Part shown: positions 7,038-10,928 of the stretch, in pieces
Numbering within the stretch: the first letter of the stretch is position 1
Layout of the letters: each line of letters begins with the position of its first letter
Source of the DNA: Clostridia bacterium
GTDB lineage: Bacteria; Bacillota; Clostridia; Oscillospirales; Acutalibacteraceae
NCBI GenBank assembly: GCA_900771185.1
Contig: CAAGND010000158.1
Coordinates: 1 to 10,928 of the forward strand
Reading direction: 5' to 3'
Length of the DNA: 10,928 bases
Program-made: the position numbers and the translations under genes
Notes under the pieces: model-generated
The model's database searches: none
Told to the model about the DNA's origin: nothing
Seen by the model: only the letters and a program-made list of their open reading frames with translations

Positions 7038-7070
7038 CGTACCGCAGGGAGTTTCTCTGCGGTACGTTTT
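7038..7070 (+). terminator. Intrinsic terminator after the candidate RNA
   Basis: A 13-bp stem, CGTACCGCAGGGA (7038-7050) with TCTCTGCGGTACG (7054-7066), has one G-U pair and a 3-base loop and runs directly into TTTT (7067-7070). It is a good + strand terminator that separates the CorC-like unit from the hexosaminidase promoter. It is a near copy of the hairpin at 6764-6793. Confidence 0.75.
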
Positions 7071-7083
7071 CATTACTCTTAGA

Positions 7084-7112
7084 TTGATTTTTAACGCAGT
7101 TTATTGTATACT
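7084..7112 (+). promoter_or_regulatory. Sigma-A-type promoter of the hexosaminidase operon
   Basis: TTGATT (7084-7089), a 17-base spacer and TATACT (7107-7112). The start is predicted near 7119, about 32 bases before the ATG at 7151. It begins 14 bases after the preceding terminator. Confidence 0.65.
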
Positions 7113-7150
7113 GCAATCAGAAAACGATTAATTTTACGGAGGACACAGCC

Positions 7151-8611
7151 ATGCGCACTTTAAATGTCATACCCTACCCCAAAAAGGTCGTAAACCTCGG
7201 CGGAAAAATCAACCTGAAAAATCTTGACCCGCTCGGACTTAATGTTGAGAGGGACAGCTCTTTGGGTGAGGAGGACTATACCCTCAGCATCATGCCCAAA
7301 GAGATAAAGGTCTCCGCCGGCGGCGACAGAGGCGAGTTCTATGCCCGCCAAACCCTCAGCCAGCTTGTGAACAGCGGAGAGTGCCCGTGTGTCAGAATTG
7401 AGGATTCGCCCGCTTTTCCTTACAGAGCTTTTATGCTCGACTGTGCAAGGCACATGACCTCTGTTGAAAACATAAAAAAGCTGATTGATGCCGCCGCGCT
7501 TGTCAAAATGAATGCCATGCATTGGCATCTGACCGATGACCAGGGCTGGAGGGTCCAGATTGACAGCCATCCGGAGCTTGTGGAAATCGGTTCAAAACGC
7601 GCTTCCTCCGATTTCGGTCAGTATCACTTTAACGAGGAATATTCCGGATTTTTCACAAAGGCGGAAATCCGTGAAGTTGTTGAATATGCTGCTGAAAGAT
7701 TCATAGAGGTTGTGCCTGAATTCGACCTCCCCGGTCACACTCTGTCAGTTCTGGCAGCTCACCCGGAGCTCTCCTGCCGGGGCACGGAACTGAAAGTGGG
7801 CACAAAACAGGGAATATTCGATGACATTCTCTGCGCCGGAAACGACGACGCCCTGCAGCTTGTTTTTGACGTGCTAGGAGAGATGGCGGAGCTGTTCCCC
7901 GGACGCAATTTCCACATAGGCGGCGATGAGGCGCCCAAAAAGCGCTGGGCGCAGTGCCCGAAATGTCAGGCAAGGATGAAAGAGCTCGGACTTCAGAACG
8001 AAGAGGAGCTTCAGGGCTGGTTTGTGAACCGGGCGATAGATTTTCTCAGGCAGAGGGGTAAGACCGCCGTGGTGTGGAATGAGAGCCTCAACAGCGGTAT
8101 TATGCCCAAGGACTGCGTGGCACAGCGCTGGATGGACAAGAAAAACCGCACTGCTGAATTTGCTAACAACGGCGGCAAGGTGATAGTCTCCGATTTCTAT
8201 TTTTACTACTGTGACTATCCCTATGGTATGACGCCGCTGAAGAAGACATATAACTACAACCCGTATTTCAAGGGTCTGAGCAAAGAGGGTAAAAACAACA
8301 TAATCGGTGTTGAAACTCCCATCTGGACTGAATATATCCGCGACTTTGACAAACTCTGTTATATGTGCTTCCCCCGCTTTTCCGCCGTTGCGGAGACCGG
8401 CTGGTCTCTCGCCGAGAACCGCAACCTCAAAAGCTTCATGCACAGGTTTGAAAACCTCGCGCAGATGCTCACGGATATCGGAGTAAATCCCGCACCCGCA
8501 AAAAACTGGAACCCAAATCCGATTAAAAGGCTCGTGGAGCTCAAGCAATTTTTCAAGGGAACTTTCAACTGGGAGACCGTGAAAAACAGCTTCAGCTCAA
8601 CAAATGCATAA
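7151..8611 (+). CDS. Beta-N-acetylhexosaminidase, glycoside hydrolase family 20
   Basis: The enzyme removes terminal GlcNAc or GalNAc by substrate-assisted catalysis. The 486-residue product has a small N-terminal GH20b-type domain (about 1-88) and the catalytic barrel (about 90-420). Visible motifs are MLDCARHM (95-102), MHWHLTDDQGW (123-133), PEFDLPGH (189-196), and HIGGDE (255-260) with the catalytic Asp259-Glu260 pair. Further on are VVWNE (307-311) and TPIWTE (389-394), both lining the substrate pocket in the family. There is no signal peptide or membrane segment, so it should act in the cytosol on imported chito-, mucin- or wall-derived oligosaccharides. GGAGG (7138-7142) lies 8 bases before the ATG. 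It heads an operon with two PH-domain genes; the next start is only 9 bases away. Family and catalytic competence look sure; the natural substrate is unknown. Confidence 0.95.
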   Translation: MRTLNVIPYPKKVVNLGGKINLKNLDPLGLNVERDSSLGEEDYTLSIMPKEIKVSAGGDRGEFYARQTLSQLVNSGECPCVRIEDSPAFPYRAFMLDCARHMTSVENIKKLIDAAALVKMNAMHWHLTDDQGWRVQIDSHPELVEIGSKRASSDFGQYHFNEEYSGFFTKAEIREVVEYAAERFIEVVPEFDLPGHTLSVLAAHPELSCRGTELKVGTKQGIFDDILCAGNDDALQLVFDVLGEMAELFPGRNFHIGGDEAPKKRWAQCPKCQARMKELGLQNEEELQGWFVNRAIDFLRQRGKTAVVWNESLNSGIMPKDCVAQRWMDKKNRTAEFANNGGKVIVSDFYFYYCDYPYGMTPLKKTYNYNPYFKGLSKEGKNNIIGVETPIWTEYIRDFDKLCYMCFPRFSAVAETGWSLAENRNLKSFMHRFENLAQMLTDIGVNPAPAKNWNPNPIKRLVELKQFFKGTFNWETVKNSFSSTNA

Positions 8612-8620
8612 GGTTGAATT

Positions 8621-9085
8621 ATGGAATACAAAACTCTTTCAAAAAAGGCTCTCAAGCTCATGCGGCTCACCTGTGCGTTGAAGCTCGTTGTCCTGCTCGC
8701 AATAGCAGCCGCTGCTTTCATATTGCTGCTCAACGTGTCCGTCCCCGCAGCGGCAACGGTGCTCATATGCGCTGCCGTGTTCTGCGCGGTCTGGTTTGCC
8801 GCCGCCCCGCCAATCCGCTTCAAGCGATACAAATATCTCATTGCGCCCGACCGCGTAGAGATAATAGAGGGTCTGATTTTCATATCACGAACCATAGTAC
8901 CCATCGACCGTATACATCAGATAGACATCGAGTCCGGTCCTCTCGACAGGCTCACTGGGCTTGAATCGGTATCTGTAATAACGGCGGGTTCGAGCGCAAA
9001 ATTCGCATTTCTCGAGCCGGAGGAGGCGGAGAAAATAGCTCTGCACCTCAACGAGGTTATTTCAATGAAGCTTAAAGAGCAATAA
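8621..9085 (+). CDS. YdbS-like PH domain (bPH2/DUF304) membrane protein
   Basis: A small protein of 154 residues has two adjacent hydrophobic helices (about 19-38 and 43-62) followed by one bacterial PH-type domain of the DUF304/bPH2 family (about 68-150). Its core reads RYKYLIAPDRVEIIEGLI and then VPIDRIHQIDIESGPLDRL, the usual strand pattern with the I-D-R-I-x-x-I-x-I signature. Size and layout match Bacillus subtilis YdbS, which acts with YdbT and has been linked to resistance against antimicrobial compounds. The start lies 9 bases after the hexosaminidase stop with only a weak AAGG upstream, suggesting translational coupling. The partner gene follows after 43 bases. Family is clear; the biochemical role is not known. 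Confidence 0.85.
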   Translation: MEYKTLSKKALKLMRLTCALKLVVLLAIAAAAFILLLNVSVPAAATVLICAAVFCAVWFAAAPPIRFKRYKYLIAPDRVEIIEGLIFISRTIVPIDRIHQIDIESGPLDRLTGLESVSVITAGSSAKFAFLEPEEAEKIALHLNEVISMKLKEQ

Positions 9086-9111
9086 GCGACCGCTGATTAA
9101 ATCGCGGTTGC
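9086..9111 (+). promoter_or_regulatory. Intercistronic hairpin between the two PH-domain genes
   Basis: GCGACCGC (9086-9093) pairs with GCGGTTGC (9104-9111) with one G-U on the + strand and a 10-base loop, starting right after the stop codon. No U-run follows, so it is not a terminator. It may stabilise mRNA ends or tune the ratio of the two proteins. Confidence 0.4.
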
Positions 9112-9128
9112 CCAAACGGAGAAAATCT

Positions 9129-10604
9129 ATGTTTGACAAGCCGACACGCAATCATTTTTCAATAATCTTCGAGCGGCTCGGAGCGGTGTTTATCATCATC
9201 CTCATCTACGGCTGGAACTTGCTGGAGGACAATATTCAGGCGGTTTTCAAAAAGGAGTTCTGGCAGTCCCTGCCGGAGCTTATAGCCGACACCGAGAGCC
9301 GCATAATCCTTATCGCCGCGGCGGTTTTTATTCTGTTGACGGCACTCGTGCTGACATTTTCCGTTCTGGTGTGGCGCAAAACCTTTTTCTATATTGAGGG
9401 CGACAATCTTATCTACGAAAAGCGCACTCTGTTCCGCCGCAGTTCAAAACTTCCGATAAAAAACATTGCAACGATAAACCTTGAACGCAACATTTTTGAA
9501 CGCATTGTCGGGACGGCAAAGGTCAAGGTTGACCTCAACTCGGCGGCAACCGCTGATAAAACCGACTTCGTTTTTATACTTCGCGAACCGCTTGCAAGGC
9601 AATTTCAGGATCTGCTCACTGCTCGCCGGAACGCCCTGCTTGCCAATAACTCTGTTCTGAGCCCGACTGCGCAGGACAAGGCACGTGAAGTTATCTCATT
9701 CTCATCGTTCGGCGTTATAAGGCACACGCTCGTGTCACTGCCTGTCATGCAGGGAATTCTCGTTTTTGTTTTCGGCGTTCTTCTGCCCAGTCTCGGCACG
9801 GAGGAGATATCTCTCGGCGACACTGTTCCCGTCGCTGTCATCATGTTGGCAGGCGGCTTGCTTTCCGCCGCCGTGGGCACTCTGAACCTTCTCGGTTACA
9901 CAGTCAAGGCGGATGACGACAACATCTACATCTCGCACGGCAAGCTCAAAAAGACCGGTTACTCATTCAACAAAAGCCGTATAAACGCGGTTTTTCTGCG
10001 CCAGCCGTTTGCCGCGAGGCTGTTCGGACTCTACGCTGTTGAAGTCGCCGTTGTCGGAATGGGAAATGAGAAGAACGAAAAGCCAATGCTCACCCTGCTT
10101 GTCAAAAAAGATGAGCTCAACAGAATTTTCAGCGAATGTATACCGGACTACGCCTGCGGCGGAGAAACTCTGCGCCAGAGCGGATGCGCACTTGCAAAGC
10201 CGCTGATTCTGTCTGTTCTGTCCGCATTGGCAATCATACCCGCAGCGCTTCTGTCAGAGGATATGCTGTGGATAATTCCGGCAGCCCTGTCCGCGGTCAT
10301 CCCGGTGTGCGGTCTGCTCTCATGGAGAACAAAAACGCTTGCCGCCGACAGTGATGTTTTCCACTACTCAAAAGGGATATTATCAAAGCGCACTCTGATG
10401 TTTAAATACAGCGACATACAGAATGTTTCAGTCACCGACGGTCCGATATCAAGAAGATTCGGTGCAGGAAAAATGACCGTCTCAATACTTTCATCAAGCG
10501 CAAACAAGACACACAAAACCGGTGTTTTCAGAGAGGATTCCCTGTTTCTGATTGCCAAAAACATGGTTGAACGGCGCGACTCCTCAGCCGAGTTGTGGGG
10601 ATAA
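9129..10604 (+). CDS. YdbT-like membrane protein with three PH (bPH2/DUF304) domains
   Basis: A membrane protein of 491 residues is built from three repeats of a helix pair plus a bPH2 domain. Helices lie near 13-30 and 58-82, 203-221 and 232-256, and 357-377 and 380-399. The PH-type domains cover about 84-165 (FFYIEGDNLIYEKRTLFRR, then LPIKNIATINL), 257-335 (YTVKADDDNIYISHGKLKK, then SRINAVFLRQPFAARLFGL) and 402-483 (DVFHYSKGILSKRTLMFKY, then DIQNVSVTDGPISRRFG). This matches the roughly 490-residue B. subtilis YdbT, the partner of YdbS. I chose the ATG at 9129 because GGAG (9118-9121) sits 7 bases upstream; a TTG at 9108 would add 7 residues but lies inside a hairpin and has no binding site. 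It is the last gene of the operon and ends 5 bases before a strong terminator. Ligand and activity are unknown. Confidence 0.88.
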   Translation: MFDKPTRNHFSIIFERLGAVFIIILIYGWNLLEDNIQAVFKKEFWQSLPELIADTESRIILIAAAVFILLTALVLTFSVLVWRKTFFYIEGDNLIYEKRTLFRRSSKLPIKNIATINLERNIFERIVGTAKVKVDLNSAATADKTDFVFILREPLARQFQDLLTARRNALLANNSVLSPTAQDKAREVISFSSFGVIRHTLVSLPVMQGILVFVFGVLLPSLGTEEISLGDTVPVAVIMLAGGLLSAAVGTLNLLGYTVKADDDNIYISHGKLKKTGYSFNKSRINAVFLRQPFAARLFGLYAVEVAVVGMGNEKNEKPMLTLLVKKDELNRIFSECIPDYACGGETLRQSGCALAKPLILSVLSALAIIPAALLSEDMLWIIPAALSAVIPVCGLLSWRTKTLAADSDVFHYSKGILSKRTLMFKYSDIQNVSVTDGPISRRFGAGKMTVSILSSSANKTHKTGVFREDSLFLIAKNMVERRDSSAELWG

Positions 10605-10609
10605 TTATT

Positions 10610-10647
10610 AACCCGTCAGGAGAAAATTATTTTCCTGACGGGTTTTT
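10610..10647 (+). terminator. Intrinsic terminator of the hexosaminidase/PH-protein operon
   Basis: A 12-bp perfect stem, AACCCGTCAGGA (10610-10621) with TCCTGACGGGTT (10633-10644), has an A/T-rich loop and a run of five Ts (10643-10647). It starts 5 bases after the stop codon. This is a strong + strand terminator; the A-rich 5' flank also permits some - strand activity. Confidence 0.9.
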
Positions 10648-10730
10648 GGCTGTTTTAATGAGGATTTACAAGTTTTATCATCTAATGTCTGATATCTAAA
10701 ATCTTATTATCTGTTCGACACCTCATCCGT

Positions 10731-10796
10731 CACGGCTACACCGTGCCACCTTCCCCTCAAGGGGAAGGCTTAGGACGGGCGATTCGTGAATCGCCC
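10731..10796. repeat. Cluster of three palindromes, interspersed-repeat type
   Basis: Three hairpins lie close together: CACGG-CTACA-CCGTG (10731-10745), CCTTCCCCT-CA-AGGGGAAGG (10749-10768) and GGGCGATTC-GT-GAATCGCCC (10777-10796). No frame in this stretch looks coding. The wording (CCTTCCCCTCAAGGGGAAGG, and GGGCGATTC with its inverse) resembles short intergenic repeats common in gut Clostridia genomes, though I could not check copy number. Confidence 0.6.
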
Positions 10797-10872
10797 CTAC
10801 GGAAATTGGTGGTTTTCATCGTGCGAACGCAGTCGCCACTAAAAATTAAATATAGAATTCATCGTTATTATT

Positions 10873-10928
10873 GAGCATTTTCTTTTGATGTGCAAAAGAA
10901 AACGCTCGCAAAAGAAAAGCACACGAGC
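10873..10928. repeat. A/T-rich inverted repeat element running to the window edge
   Basis: TTTTCTTTTG (10878-10887) and CAAAAGAAAA (10893-10902) are exact inverses around a 5-base loop, and the stem extends with GAGC/GCTC (10873-10876/10904-10907) after one mismatch. The overlapping GCTCG (10904-10908) can instead pair with CGAGC (10924-10928) at the last base. The ten bases GCTCGCAAAA at 10904-10913 also occur at 5039-5048 in the multi-hairpin element. The element probably continues beyond the window. Confidence 0.5.

Noticed and set aside
6409..7116. A 235-codon - strand frame across the end of the CorC-like gene and the gap after it
   Set aside because: More than a third of it lies antisense inside a well-supported gene, the rest reads through the terminator hairpins and candidate RNA, and the product resembles no protein family.

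Overview
The window looks like chromosomal DNA of an anaerobic Gram-positive Clostridia member, plausibly a gut Oscillospirales/Ruminococcaceae-type bacterium. This is inferred from a full-length pyruvate:ferredoxin oxidoreductase, strong AGGAGG-type ribosome binding sites, sigma-A-like promoters (one a perfect TTGACA-17-TATAAT), a Bacillus-type YdbS/YdbT pair of bacterial PH-domain membrane proteins, and AT-rich intergenic stretches loaded with GC-rich hairpins. No rRNA, tRNA, CRISPR array, transposase or integrase gene was seen.

Layout. Bases 1-180 are the 3'-truncated inside of an adhE-like gene (+ strand) with very GC-rich third positions. It breaks off mid-motif at about base 180, where it abuts a convergent, also truncated, FAD-dependent oxidoreductase gene (- strand, 178-1122). 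Next comes nifJ (- strand, 1290-4829), a monocistronic unit with its own promoter, ribosome binding site and terminator hairpin. A 490-base divergent intergenic region follows. It holds the nifJ promoter, two palindromes, a multi-hairpin element (5020-5175) and the consensus promoter of a CorC/HlyC (CNNM-type) membrane protein gene (+ strand, 5323-6759). A 390-base gene-free stretch follows that gene. It contains two near-identical GC hairpins about 270 bases apart and, between them, sequence that folds by eye into a roughly 208-nt three-way-junction-like RNA whose closing-stem differences are all G-U pairs on the + strand. An apparent three-gene + strand operon starts at 7151: a cytosolic GH20 beta-N-acetylhexosaminidase, a small YdbS-like PH protein and a large YdbT-like PH protein, closed by a strong terminator at 10610-10647. 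The last 280 bases contain no gene and consist of interspersed palindromic repeats that continue to the window edge.

How it fits together. NifJ makes acetyl-CoA and reduced ferredoxin from pyruvate. AdhE would recycle NADH from acetyl-CoA, but that fragment probably does not belong here. The CorC-like protein would handle Mg2+/divalent cations at the membrane. The hexosaminidase and PH pair suggest amino-sugar or wall recycling coupled to envelope defence, but only by co-transcription. The genes themselves are ordinary. The most interesting points are the candidate structured RNA in the 3' region of the CorC-like gene, the multi-hairpin element upstream of it, and the double-truncation junction at base 180.
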